Shown: positions 53,269 through 64,000 of the stretch, one piece after another
Numbering within the stretch: position 1 is the stretch's first letter
Layout of the letters: each line of letters begins with the position of its first letter
Assembly: GCA_039545295.1 (NCBI GenBank)
Contig: BCIK01000005.1
Span: 1,027,142 to 1,091,141, forward strand
Direction of reading: 5' to 3'
Source: Udeniomyces pyricola
Taxonomy: Eukaryota; Basidiomycota; Tremellomycetes; Cystofilobasidiales; Mrakiaceae
DNA: 64,000 nucleotides
Position numbers and translations under genes: made by a program
The notes under the pieces: generated by a model
Told to the model about the DNA's origin: nothing
Databases searched by the model: none
Seen by the model: only the letters and a program-made list of their open reading frames with translations

Positions 53269-53964
53269 TTCGTCCGCCACACCCAATCTACATTCATCCT
53301 CTCATCCTCCCTCGGGCGCTCATCTCTTCTACTCTACGTCCGCCTTCAGAGATACCCTCGTCATCCTCATGCTCACCTTGGACGGACCGACGCTTTGTTG
53401 CTAGATAGCTGGCTCCTCCTTCTAGCCCATAATTTCATTCTCAATCTGCCCCGAGTGCGTAGGTCTGTTGCCATCTTGATTGCTTGCTCGTCTACTTGGT
53501 TGGTCTCATCAGCTCGGATGGCAAAGTTGACTCGGATCGGCGCATCAAAGTTCCAAGGCGGTGGGATCTGACGAGTTGATGTTGGGATTCATGTCCCGCG
53601 AGACGCAAGAGGGAGAAATCAAGAGATAAAGCACAGGGGATAGGGGACGAAACCAAATGTCGGACCGAACCGTGTCTCTTGATGTTGTTTGCTTTCCAAG
53701 TCCCTGGATCGTAATCTTCGGTTGATGAGTCATGCCCCTGTCGAGGAAAACGACCAACCCATCCCAAATAAACTTTGCATCCCTCGCCTTCGCCTCGGCC
53801 TTGACATGAAAGGATGCTTGTGGCTGACCCCCGGGATGGTTTGCTCTTGCACTTTCCTCCTTCTCGCTGTGCGTTTCTTTCATCCGGCTAGTCACCTCTC
53901 TCTAACCCTCACCCAGTTCAGAACCACCTTGATTCTCTGCCGCCACCACCACGACCCATACACC
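52636..53964. other. intergenic region with 73-nt poly(C)
   Basis: Between two rightward genes. A pure poly(C) tract occupies 53196-53268. No gene was supported; frames through the tract encode only polyproline or polyglycine. A tRNA-like A box at 52820-52830 has no partner B box. Confidence 0.55.
53196..53268. repeat. poly(C) homopolymer tract, 73 nt
   Basis: Seventy-three uninterrupted C residues, flanked by ordinary mixed sequence on both sides. It contains no undetermined base. Confidence 0.92.
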
Positions 53965-56900
53965 ATGTCATCCTCCTCTCCCTCCTTCACCACCACTCGA
54001 CTCTCACCCCCCTCTCTCGACATCGAGGACCCTTTTAGATTCGGGACCGATTCTTCAAGCGCGGTCAAACCTTCACTGCTCACGAAACACTTGGGCTCTA
54101 GAAAGGACAACGTCCCTGGCAGACTGAGCAAGAGGCGAAGTCTTGATCCGGTACAGTGAGTTTGAAGTCACCACTGATGGACCAAGGCAATCGAGACAAA
54201 GTCGGGAGGATGTCGGATGTGATGTTCATGGAGGGTTCACGTGTTGGGCTGGACTGATGACTTCCTTTGCCTACTCTACGTGTTGGTTGAAACAGGCTGG
54301 CATCGGACCCGTACTTCATCAACAACCTTTCCTGGCCCCGTCCAGGTAAGCGTGCTCCCCTAAGTCACTCTCATAGCATGCCGCACCTCGAGCCACCAGA
54401 ATCAATCCCTCTCCACCGGCGATCTTCTCGCCATCGCTCGACGTACGAAATCCACCCCAACTCAAACGTCGAGTCATCATTGACCCTTCTCGGTTCGCCC
54501 AACAAAGGCCACGCCCGGAAGCGTCCACTCCATCTCACCCCGACACCTTCGTTATCGGCTTTGCCATCATCTCCCTCGAGCCCGAGCTGCCTCGCCACAT
54601 CCTCCCCTCCCATCTGTCCTCGTCATGGCGAAGATGAGTGCTGCCTCGTGCCTTCTTCCTCCCCTTCTCACCAACCGCATCATCATCTCTCGTCATCTCC
54701 TGCCCCGTCACCCTCGACCCTCACGCCCACCACCAAAAAGCCTTCCTCTCGCTCGAGACCTTGCACCGCATCGAAGACGCCAAAGAGAGCATACGTAAAA
54801 AAAGCATCGTACTGGGACACTCGTAAAGCTGGCCTAGGCCCACAGAGTCTCGCTCGAAGGACGAGGCAGGCGGTCACAGACGAGGATGGCAAAGGTGACG
54901 ATGATGCTGAGGGACGCGTCGTCAATCTGCTTCGTACGCCCGGCTGTTCGCCTGGGGGTCCCTCGATCTCGTCCGGATCAACAACGGTGACTTTGGTCGA
55001 GTCCAATATGGATGCGTCAGCCGCTGCCATGTCCAAGAGTTCGCCAGCTGGGGGTGAGCTAGCGAGACTGCGCGTGATCTGGAAGGCGGAACAGAAAGAG
55101 AAAGACCGCGTCCGACCACGATGGTTTAAGCGGGTCAAGAAGGATGGCTGTACCGGAAAGGGGGTCGAGATTGCTCAGCCTCGAGGGGAAGGACACGGAA
55201 GGAGACTTGCCCTTTGGCAACAACAGCGATCGAGGACGATCGATGCTAGTGCGATCTCACGACAACGGATGGACCATCGGTCGATGGACCAGGCTTCGTC
55301 CCCTTCACGTTCCTTGTCATTTGCCTCGACGACTCCTACGGTTGATCCGAATTGCTTGCCGTCCTCCTCTCCAGCTGTCCGACCCCCACGGACCTCTTCA
55401 GCTCTCGGCCTCTTCACTTCGTCCAGCGGCCGTGCCTCACTTACCTCTACCCAGCAACTCACATCCGACCTCGATCGACTCGCATCCAGCCATTCATCCA
55501 CTCTAACCTCGTCACACTCGAATGGTACTAAATCCCCTTCAACTCCACCAGAACGGCTCGATCGTCGTCTCGCGTCCTTCATGGGCTCGTCGGCCGTTAC
55601 TCCATCGGACGGTGACCAAGGTGCCTTTTCCGCTTGTCCGTTTGGTACCTATTCCGGTCGGAGCCGAGGCCATTTGGCAGCCAGAGTCGACAAAATCGGT
55701 CGCGTCTTTGTTAGCAGTGAGAGCGTGACCGGTATGGCAGAGAAACCGGGGTCAGGATTGGAATCAGGGCTAGGTCAGGCCAAGGAGGGAGGAGTCTTGA
55801 GTTTTGGGAAGGTATTGACGAAGCCGGACTGGGTGGAGGAAACGTTCCCTTGGAGCGTCGAGATAGATCGGTTGAAGCGAGCCAAGCAAATGGAGGAGGC
55901 CCGAGATCTCGACAAAGTTCGAGCCTACCTCGAGGACAGGGATGAGTCGGAGTCATCATCTTTGTCGTCGGTTTGCCCTCCTGCCGACGCTAGAGCCTGC
56001 TTTGCTTCGACGACCTCGTTCCCGTCCGCATATGTCCTTCCTGACGCGTACTACACCTCGGGGGGTGGCAAGTCAGCCGGCCCTCTTTTTCCTTCCTCTC
56101 ATGTCTCCTCATCAGCCTCGATGCGTGAATTTGCTCTTACCGACGCGGAACGACCATTCGATCCCTCCGACGCTCGACACGTTCTTCGACTCAAGCATCA
56201 GACGGCTAGGTGCCTTACTCTGGATCGAGTCGAGTCTAGTGCCACATCTTTCTTTGGAACCGACGCCTACGGCGACGACGACGATGACGACGACGACGCG
56301 ACCGGCTCACACATCTTTGGGTCGTCGAGTAGCAATTTTTGCTGCGAGTCCGAAGAGTCTGACAGTCCCAGACTTTCGAGATCTGACGTCGAGCTTGGCA
56401 AAGCGAGGAGAATCGAGGTCGAAGGTCAAGGCCAGGTCTTTGTGGGTTGTTTCTGTCGCCGAGTGGAGCGTGGATCAAGCGAGCTCATCCAATGCACCTG
56501 CTGTCGCACGTTACATCATGTCGCTTGCGTCGGGCTCGATGGAGATGGGTACGGTAAGCAAGGGAAGGGGCACTGGAGGATGAATTGGTCTTGTTGGAAG
56601 TGCGTGCCAGGGGAAGAATCGTCGTTGTCGAATGCGAGTCAAGATGAACAACCCGTCATTCATACCACACCTACCCTCGTGCCTTCGGACGACGCATCGT
56701 TCTCGTCATCCAGGTTCCGTTCTAGTCGAGAAGGGGTCAAAGGAGATGGAGATCGGATCTCTCCGTTGACATCGACGACCGTCGCCCTCGCTCCATCTCC
56801 TCTCTTCTCCGATGACGGGTCCGGTACACCCTCGACTCGTTCCCCTCACCGCTCACTACATCTGTATCATCCCACGATGTCTTCACCACCTCATCTCGAG

Positions 56901-57428
56901 CCATCTCCTTCCTCCTTTACGCCTTCGTCCACGTTTGGTTTCGGATGGTCGGACGACCTTCCAGTATCCCCTTCACCTCGCCGCCGTTGGAGAGGCATCT
57001 CGGATGTCGTCGACGGTTCTTCCTTCCCAACAACATTGTCAACCGACATCCACCCCACTATGTCGGTCTCTTTTGGCACGCCCTCTCGACGAAGAAGAAA
57101 CGACACCACAACCACCACCACCCGCTCGTCCTGCCCAAGAGACGTCGGCGCCGATGTCGAATCGTCTACCATTTTGCCTTGGGGATCCTCTTTCATCGGA
57201 TTGACTGACTTCCTCATCGATACCACGCCTGAGAAAGACCCGATGGTGGGTCGGGCCAAAGACGAACCGATGACCTTGGACTTTGACAGTTTGATCCTCC
57301 CACCACCACCACCACCGCTATCATCATCATCATCCTCACCGCTATCTGGCTTCGATCGGTCTTTCCTACTACCACCTCCTCCTTCTCCTCCTCTCATGAC
57401 CGCTCAAGACAACAGCCAGGTTTTCTGA
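53965..57428 (+). CDS. large PHD-finger protein
   Basis: Two exons, 53965-54155 and 54296-57428, give 3,324 nt (1,107 residues). A Cys/His cluster near residues 778-835 fits a C4HC3 PHD zinc finger: GCFCRRV, then IQCTCCRTLHHVACVGLDG, then NWSCWKCVP. PHD fingers usually read histone H3 tails, so a chromatin role is likely. The rest is Ser/Pro-rich and probably disordered, with an Asp run (DDDDDDDD-like, near 56270-56300) and another short segment, LASDPYFINNLSWPRPG, near residue 65. A possible intron at 54351 is not needed, because the frame stays open through it. No SET, bromo or other catalytic domain was seen. I could not assign it to a named complex. Confidence 0.85.
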
Positions 57429-58750
57429 TATCCCCAACGTTGAAGCTCCCCCCCCCCCCCTCCTTTCATCCCAACACGTTCGAGGAGGCAGACTTCAATT
57501 CCTCCATGGCAATTCCCGATCGGCGATGAAAGACAATCAATCATACCCGATTTTTTTTTTTTGCTCTTCTCTTCCTTGTTCACTTACCTTTTTGTTATCT
57601 ACTACGAGCAAACCCCCTCATATATGTATCGGTTTTTTTCTTCTTTTTTTCTTCCTTCATCCTTCTACGTTTCCTCTTCCCATGACTGCTCACCCCCCCC
57701 CCCCCCCCNNNNNNNNNNNNNNNNNNNNNNNNNNNNNNNNNNNNNNNNNNNNNNNNNNNNNNNNNNNNNNNNNNNNNNNNNNNNNNNNNNNNNNNNNNNN
57801 NNNNNNNNNNNNNNNNNNNNNNNNNNNNNNNNNNNNNNNNNNNNNNNNNNNNNNNNNNNNNNNNNNNNNNNNNNNNNNNNNNNNNNNNNNNNNNNNNNNN
57901 NNNNNNNNNNNNNNNNNNNNNNNNNNNNCCCTCCCCCGCCCTCCCCTTTCCTAGACTTTATATACTTCCCAGACCCCTCCATCCTTTCTGCATTCCATCT
58001 CGCGCCCCGCCCCGCGTCGCGATCAGGTTTTACATGGGGGGGCATCTTTCTTTCTTTCTTTCTCTCTTATGCTTTTTTTTTTCTCTTTTCTTTTTTTTCT
58101 CTCTATCGATTCTCTCTCTCTAACGGCTTTTGCGACCCTTTCCTCTTCGCTCTTTTTTCCTTTCCAGATTCATTTTATTTATTTGTTTGTTGTTTTTGCT
58201 TTCTTTAAATCGATCGATGTCACCTTGCCGGTGCGCGCGCGACCTTGCAGGTTTCGCCAGGTTTTTTTTAATTTATTTTTTATTTTAATTCATCTCACCG
58301 TTCGGGAATGGATCGAATCAGATATAATTCTCTCTCTCTGAGTCGGAAACTAAGAAGTAAAGTATCAAGAAAGAAAGAAGGAAAGAAAGAAGAGCACACA
58401 CACACACACACAAAAAAAAAAAAAAGAGAGAGAAGATTGATCGGGAGAAGAAAGGAAGAAGGGCAACAGGAGATGAAGAAGAAAAAAGAAAGAAGCAGGG
58501 GGGAGGGGGGAGGGGGGAGAAGAAACTCGAGGTAGAAGAAGTGTGTTGGACCAAAAAGAAAGAAACAGCAGGAAGAAGAAGAAGTAGAAAAGACGAAAAG
58601 AAAAGCCAACCGAGAGAAAGAGAAAGGCCGAAGAGAAGATATCATCAATCGGCGTCCCCTTCATCGCGTCGTCAATCAACAATACACACACAAACAAAAA
58701 CAAAAACAAAAAACCCTCTCTCGTCCCTTGTTTTTTTTTTTTTCAAATCT
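57429..58750. other. convergent 3' region with assembly gap
   Basis: Between the stops of the PHD protein and VPS35. It holds a C run (57693-57708) that runs directly into a 220-nt gap, then C/T-rich and T-rich sequence. CA and poly(A) microsatellites lie at 58395-58425. No gene was supported, but sequence inside the gap cannot be judged. Confidence 0.6.
57693..57928. repeat. poly(C) run entering a 220-nt N gap
   Basis: Sixteen C are followed by 220 N (57709-57928), and the sequence resumes with CCCTCCCCCG. This is most simply read as a long poly(C) tract that stopped the sequencing. Confidence 0.8.
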
Positions 58751-61700
58751 TTAGTTGAGTCCAAATTTGAGCGTTGCGCCGACGATATCAACCGTGTCCC
58801 AAGGCACGACGGATACCTTTGGGTGGTTGTCCGAGCCGTCGTCATCGTCGATGGCTCTGGGCGAGGAGGAACCGTTTGGGTAGGCGGCAGCGTGTTCGGC
58901 TTTACGAGCTGTGTTTGATCGCATGCGTCAAGGAAAGGGCGTGAGGAGGGGAAAAGAAAGGGAAAAGGGGAAGGGAGTCAGAGAGGCGCGCACGGGTTAG
59001 GTCAGTTTTCAAACACTGATCTGTGATTTCAAATACAAAGAAGAAAGAGAAAGGGAGAGAAAAGCAGAAGAGAAAAGAGAAATAGCGAAGAACGAAGGGA
59101 GAGGGTTGGGGGAAGGGGCAACGAAATCCTCCTTTCTGACTCACATTGAATGTAGATGAGCGTGTTTCTAAAGTGTCTAACGATGGCGTCGGGTGAATGG
59201 ACACCCTCAATGAGGCCTGGCGCGGCATGGGACGAAGGATGAAGGTCGGTGTTGTGGATGGCATCGATCTCAGAGGTGATGACACCAACGAGAGAGTTAA
59301 CGAATCGGGCAGTCACCTATGAAAAGAAAGCAGGAAAGAAGAGGGATGCAACGAAACGACCACAGAGATTATGTATTGATGATAAAGTCCAAGGTTGGAG
59401 TCAGTACAATAGTCTAGTCAGTTGGTGGATCGGGAAGGACAAACTGGTCCCAGAGAAGAAGAAGAACACAAGAAGTAGGTGATACGAACGGTCTCGACGG
59501 ACTGCTCAAAGTAGTAGATGAACTATAAGTGACACCACACACACCCCAAAGAAATCGAACCATGTCAAACTATCATCAGCTTATTGAGTTCATTGACACA
59601 AACGAGGATTATCATGTCGGCACAGAAAATGAGAAAAAGACGCGACCCCCATGCGACGAGAAGCCGTACCTGATCCAGAGCGAGACAGTAGAGATGGACG
59701 CTCATGACCTCTTCGATACACGACCCGGCAATCTTGATAGACTTCTGAAGACACTCGAGCACTCGCTTCGGGTCTCGGAACAAGTCCTGCGTGTTCCATA
59801 GGAAACAAGAGAGAGAGAGAAAAGAAACAAGCTTGTGCGTTAATCTTCTGTCCGGTACTCGCTTGTTTTTTTTTTCGGCTTCCTTCCCTCCTCTCTCTCT
59901 TTTCTTGCCTCCGCCCTGCTCCAACTTACGTGGTCCTTCCTTCCTGGCCGCCCGGCCGTCTCATTTTGCCACCAGAGATGACTGGCCGCGAGGACTGCGC
60001 CCGCCTGCATGCCCTTCTTCAAGAGGCGGTTTCCATGAAGGGCGGCCTTGGTGATGAGGGTGTCGTAATTGTCGCCGCCAAAGACGCGCGTGCCCGAGAG
60101 TACCCGCATGATGACGACGATGGCCTCCATCTGAGCGCGTGACTCGCTGATGCTCTCCTCATAAATGACAAAGCTCTGGACGAAGAACTCATATGTGAGT
60201 TCCTCGAGACCCAGGTCCGCGGCCGTCTGGGCCGCAAGCAGGAACAGACGAAGGCAGGTCGAGGAGGATTCAACCCGATTGTAGAGAAGCGAGATGAGCT
60301 GATGGGTATGCTTGAAGATAGGCGAGAGCTTGGCTTCCCACTCCTCGTCTTGGGTTTCTTCGGGAAGGGAGCGGTAGCGGGAGGCAAGTTTGATGGACGA
60401 CGTGATAAGAGGAGGAAAGGTGTAACGGATCCGGTCGCCGCCTTCAATAAAGTGCTGACGCGCGGTTTGGAGGAGCTACGAGGAAGAATGAAACAGCACG
60501 GCCAAGCGTAAGCGCGTGAAGGTTGAGTCATATGCAAACGAGCAACCACCAGAACAGGACTTAATGAGATGCGAGAAGAAGACCGGAACAAAGAGCGGGA
60601 ACCCTCACCTGGAATTGCACGTCGATGTCGTCGGATCGGAAGAGGTGGACCATCCTAGCAACCCATCCTTGCTCCTCTGCCATTTCTTCGGCATCGTACG
60701 GCTGTTGCTGTTGCTGCTGATAGCCTCGCCTTCCTCCTCCGCCTATGCTTCCGTTACCACCACCAGCAGGATCTCGGACGACCGATCCGTTCAGTGCCTG
60801 GTCTTTGATCAAGACGCTACACATGCCAAGTACGCCGCTGACATCTTCGGGGGTCTCGATGACCGTCTCGTTCTTGAGCACGCTGCTGACAATCGCGTGG
60901 GCGATGGCCCGACGCGAGTTGTAAGGTTGACTTTGAAGCAGCGGGATATAAGCTGGAATGGCGAGAAGGGTGAGAACGGTTAGATACGAGTTGATGGGCG
61001 AGAGAAGGAGCGAGAGAAGGTGCGTCGTTGTCGCTGGGGCATGAAGATCGGGCGAATCGCCGAATTCGGCGACCTTGTGAGTAGCAAAGGCGAGGACTTG
61101 GTTGACGTATTCAAGCTCGTCTGGGTAGCATGAGAGCGAAAGATTGATGAGCGAGACAAGAAGGGCCGTAATGTCTTGAATGGTTAGGTCAGGTCGGGCC
61201 TAAAGCGTACAAATGGTGAGTACGAGTCAGCAGCTGGTGCAAGGGAGCACAACGGACCGTAGGCGAACATGAACCCACCTTGATCAACTCGACGACTTGG
61301 TGCCAGAAGACTTCAAACAGCTTGACGTTTTCAGGAATACCTCGGAACTTCCTGACTGGCTTTTCGCCACTGTCAACCTCCTTGCCCTTGCCCTTGTCAA
61401 GACGTTCGCCGTCCTCCTCGCCTTCTCCGCCTTCCTCTTTGGGTTCCTCATCCGTCAAGCCGTCTACCGGGGCGATCGAGTCCTTGTCTCCTTCCGCAGC
61501 TTCGCCTTCTTCGCCTTGCCCAGCCCCCCACACGCCGGCCTCGGCTTGGACCGGCTCTTGTACCTTGTCCTCGCCATTCGAGCCCCCGATCCTGGCCCGC
61601 TTGACTTTTTCTGCCAGACGTTTCGATGCCTCCTCTTCGCCTCTTCTCTTGTCCTCCGGAGACTCATTCTCGGCCTCGCGAGCGGCGTATGATGCGAGTC

Positions 61701-63313
61701 GATCGATGAGGGCAATGACGATTTGCTTGATGTTGACGCGAGGATGGAGGAGGGCGGTAGCGGTGAGGAAGGGCGACAACGAGAACAAGTGAAACTCGTC
61801 GGTGAAAACCTTAGAGATGTTTAGTAGAGCACGTCAACAGGATGATACACATTCGTCAGCATCACATCAATACTGGATGCATCTGAAGAAAAGGAATTGT
61901 CCATACCTGAATGACGACCTCCATGAGATACTCCTGCGCAATGACATCCTTGCAATTGACAACCTGCTCGAGTACACTCGGCAAAATGGTCTTTTGATAC
62001 ATCTCGAGGTCGACGCCTTCAAGTTGACTCAGGCGGACGAGATTGGTGCCGACGAGAATCCGAAGCTCCTTCCGCTCAAGCTCTCGTTTCTGACGTTCAC
62101 GCGAATGGCCCGAGTGCTGAAGCCTGACCCAAAGCTTGTTCATCTCGATGAAGTTGGTGAGAACGAATCCGATGGAATCGGCCAGGTTGCCGCCTGGTCT
62201 GAATCAAGGGGACAAGACGCCGGAACGATATCCGACTATCAGTATGTGTATGTGCATTTACGACGACCATGTCTTCCAAAAAAATGCGGCTCACCCTTGG
62301 TCATCTCCTACTGGAAGACAGTCTCTAGTTTGTCCGCTAAGGTAGTGGCGGAGGAAGAGACCTCGAGTGGGATGCTGGACGCCTCGCGTCATCTCCATCA
62401 TATCCTTCATGATCTCCTTGACGGGTGCGTCCGGGATGGACATATAGACTGACCCGACGGTAATCATGAGGTAGAGTCGCTGTTCAGGAAGCGTTAGAAA
62501 GTCACGTAAGTTATCGGATTATGCGTAAGCATACCACCACCAATGGGTATGGAGATATTGGGGGGTTTTGATGACCAAGGGAAGATGCGTGAAAGGGGCA
62601 GGGGGCTACGTACTACGAGGATATTGCCTGCGTATTGTACAATTTCGTAAAGATCCGCAAGATGATGCTTGCCTGACGTATGTGCCTCGTATAGATAGGT
62701 CGAGAGATGTCGCAGGGCGTCAAACACAGCCATGTCTAGCGAGAGACAGTCCAAAGGAGGACAGATCAGTATGAGGCTTCGGCAGGTCCATTTTAGGATG
62801 GACGCAGAGGACCGACGGGAGAAGGCGATAGATGGGCGGGCTCACAGAGTTCGTAGTACTGTTTAGGCGAGAGAGACGAGGTTCGCAGTTCGGCGAGCAT
62901 CGTTGAGGCTGACTTGAGGGCATCCATGAGAAGCTCGCCATCCTAAGGTAGGGAACAGCCGGGGAGGCAGAAGGGGAGGGGGATGGGGACGATATACAAG
63001 GCAGGAAGTAGGAGCGCAGCTCGGTCAGCGTCTGAGCAGATCAGCTGAAAGGATGGGGGAGTCGAGATCCGAGGCCATCGACTGACAAGGCATCGCTTCA
63101 TCTGGACGCTCTCTATCTTGACAGTGCTAGGTGTTGTGAAAGAGTATTAGGTGAGAAGACCAAGGCGAGCCGAGCGAACCGGAGGTTAGCGATGCTCGGG
63201 TGGGGAGGCAAGAGGTCGAGGAGTGCGATGGGTTGGGCTGTGGGTTGATTTGGGACTGACCTGAGAGCCTCTGAGAGCAGCTTGCCTTCGGGTTCGATGG
63301 GACCAGTCGACAT
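58751..63313 (-). CDS. VPS35: retromer subunit VPS35
   Basis: Vps35 is the scaffold of retromer, which recycles cargo from endosomes. Thirteen exons: 63313-63261, 63126-63087, 62942-62846, 62735-62614, 62479-62295, 62198-61907, 61809-61279, 61199-60609, 60475-59930, 59786-59670, 59522-59490, 59316-59145 and 58908-58751. They give 2,937 nt (978 residues). Conserved blocks are [20 protein letters not shown], then [20 protein letters not shown] and the Vps26-contact motif [15 protein letters not shown]. Then come [38 protein letters not shown] and [16 protein letters not shown]. Two insertions are unusual: a long acidic Glu/Lys/Asp block in exon 7 (about residues 295-390) and a Gly/Gln block with QQQQQQP in exon 8. 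The canonical VPRLYL reads VRLYL across the exon 4-5 join. Confidence 0.97.
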
Positions 63314-63762
63314 GCTTTGGCTAGCTTTGCGACTTTAGGGGAGTGGAATGGATGGAGCGGAGACAGTGGGGGCCCTCAAGATGGGAAAGATGGAGATGGT
63401 GGATGATGGATGAGGTGGAGAGGAAGGCATCGACTATCCAATGTCCAAGCTCCGAGCTTCAAGCTCATGGGCATCATCTATAAGCACGACAAGCGTTCAC
63501 GCGCTTATAGCATCAGCTGCAGCGTCATTCATATTATATATATCCATATTCCATGCCAGGCCTTCCTTCGCCTGGCGCGCTGGCTTCCGGCCGGCCCTGC
63601 GCGCCCTGCCGGTCTAACGTCTAACGTCCAACCACTGACAAGGTCCAACTCGGTCTGTCTACAGTTGCTCTTGCTTCCATCAACGGCCCACAGCAATCAT
63701 CATCACCATTAGCTCCAGCAACATTCCCTATCACCACATTTATTCCTTCACACAATCTAGCC
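63314..63762. promoter_or_regulatory. divergent promoter, VPS35 and mitochondrial GluRS
   Basis: A 449-nt region between two outward-reading genes. A TATATA element lies at 63535-63543, about 220 nt before the rightward start. No other gene was seen. Confidence 0.5.
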
Positions 63763-64000
63763 ATGGTCCATCGACCCCCCATCAAACTTTCCTCCTCCTC
63801 CAGATTCCGGTTTGCCCCTTCGCCCACCGGTTCGCTCCACATCGGCGGACTGCGAACCGCCCTGTACAACCACCTGCTCGCCCGCAACTCGGGCGGTAAA
63901 TGGATCCTTCGCATCGAGGATACTGACCAGGTAAGACCCCTAGCGGCCTATTCTCCGCCAACTCTCCGTCATGCCAGATGAGCCAGCCGTACCGCAGCTA
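63763..64000 (+). CDS. glutamyl-tRNA synthetase, mitochondrial type (3' partial)
   Basis: This class I synthetase charges tRNA-Glu; the fungal bacterial-type enzyme works in mitochondria. Only the first exon (63763-63930) is present; its donor is GTAAGA and the rest of the window is intron. The sequence reads [20 protein letters not shown], with the HIGH-type motif as HIGG, then [20 protein letters not shown] and DQ, a sequence pattern shared with bacterial GltX. The N-terminus before it is short (about 14 residues, [13 protein letters not shown]), somewhat basic, and may act as a targeting sequence. The gene continues beyond the window. Confidence 0.93.

Noticed and set aside
54351..54376. 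A possible short intron (GTAAGC donor) in the PHD-finger gene.
   Set aside because: It would be about 25 nt, and the reading frame is open through it and in phase with the rest of the exon.

Overview
This is a 64-kb piece of a fungal nuclear genome. Almost every gene is cut by many short introns (about 50-200 nt) with clear GTNNGT donors, and nearly all spliced models are in frame with conserved eukaryotic proteins. The gene set points to a basidiomycete: there is a VPS35 retromer subunit, an SR-protein kinase, CHZ1, BMT2, and a heme peroxidase ending in a Cys-rich Cpl1-like domain. The very high intron density, tiny exons and 5' pyrimidine tracts fit a Tremellomycetes-like yeast; that level of placement is inference. 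No prokaryotic operons, CRISPR arrays, transposons or confident tRNAs were seen.

Layout. 1-10.6 kb (+ strand): RGP1 (5' end missing), MOB1, an unresolved gene locus, and a CofD/UPF0052-family protein. 11.3-27.7 kb (- strand): a helix-hairpin-helix-like protein, COQ4, a secreted heme peroxidase, a 2-kb stretch with no gene, ARF1, and a 1,331-residue BTB/POZ protein. 28.2-34.9 kb (+): CHZ1, prohibitin PHB1, and a PUB1/TIA-1-like three-RRM protein. 36.0-39.4 kb (-): a small coiled-coil protein and a CCDC43-like protein. 40.0-48.0 kb (+): an oxysterol-binding-protein homologue and an SRPK/Sky1 kinase. 49.4-51.7 kb (-): BMT2. 52.0-57.4 kb (+): an 82-residue protein and a large PHD-finger protein. 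58.8-63.3 kb (-): VPS35. The window ends in the first exon of mitochondrial glutamyl-tRNA synthetase (+).

The genes do not form one pathway. Several act in membrane traffic (RGP1, ARF1, OSBP homologue, VPS35), several in mitochondria (COQ4, PHB1, mitochondrial GluRS), and several in RNA or chromatin biology (CHZ1, PUB1-like, SRPK, BMT2, PHD protein).

The most notable structure is at exon scale: a 6-nt exon in ARF1, an apparent 2-nt exon in the PUB1-like gene, an 11-nt exon in the OSBP homologue, a 17-nt exon in MOB1, and a GC-AG intron in the peroxidase gene. The second is a set of very long pure poly(C) or poly(G) tracts (up to about 100 nt), several of which coincide with undetermined bases or the 220-nt assembly gap. 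No complete undescribed molecular system was identified.
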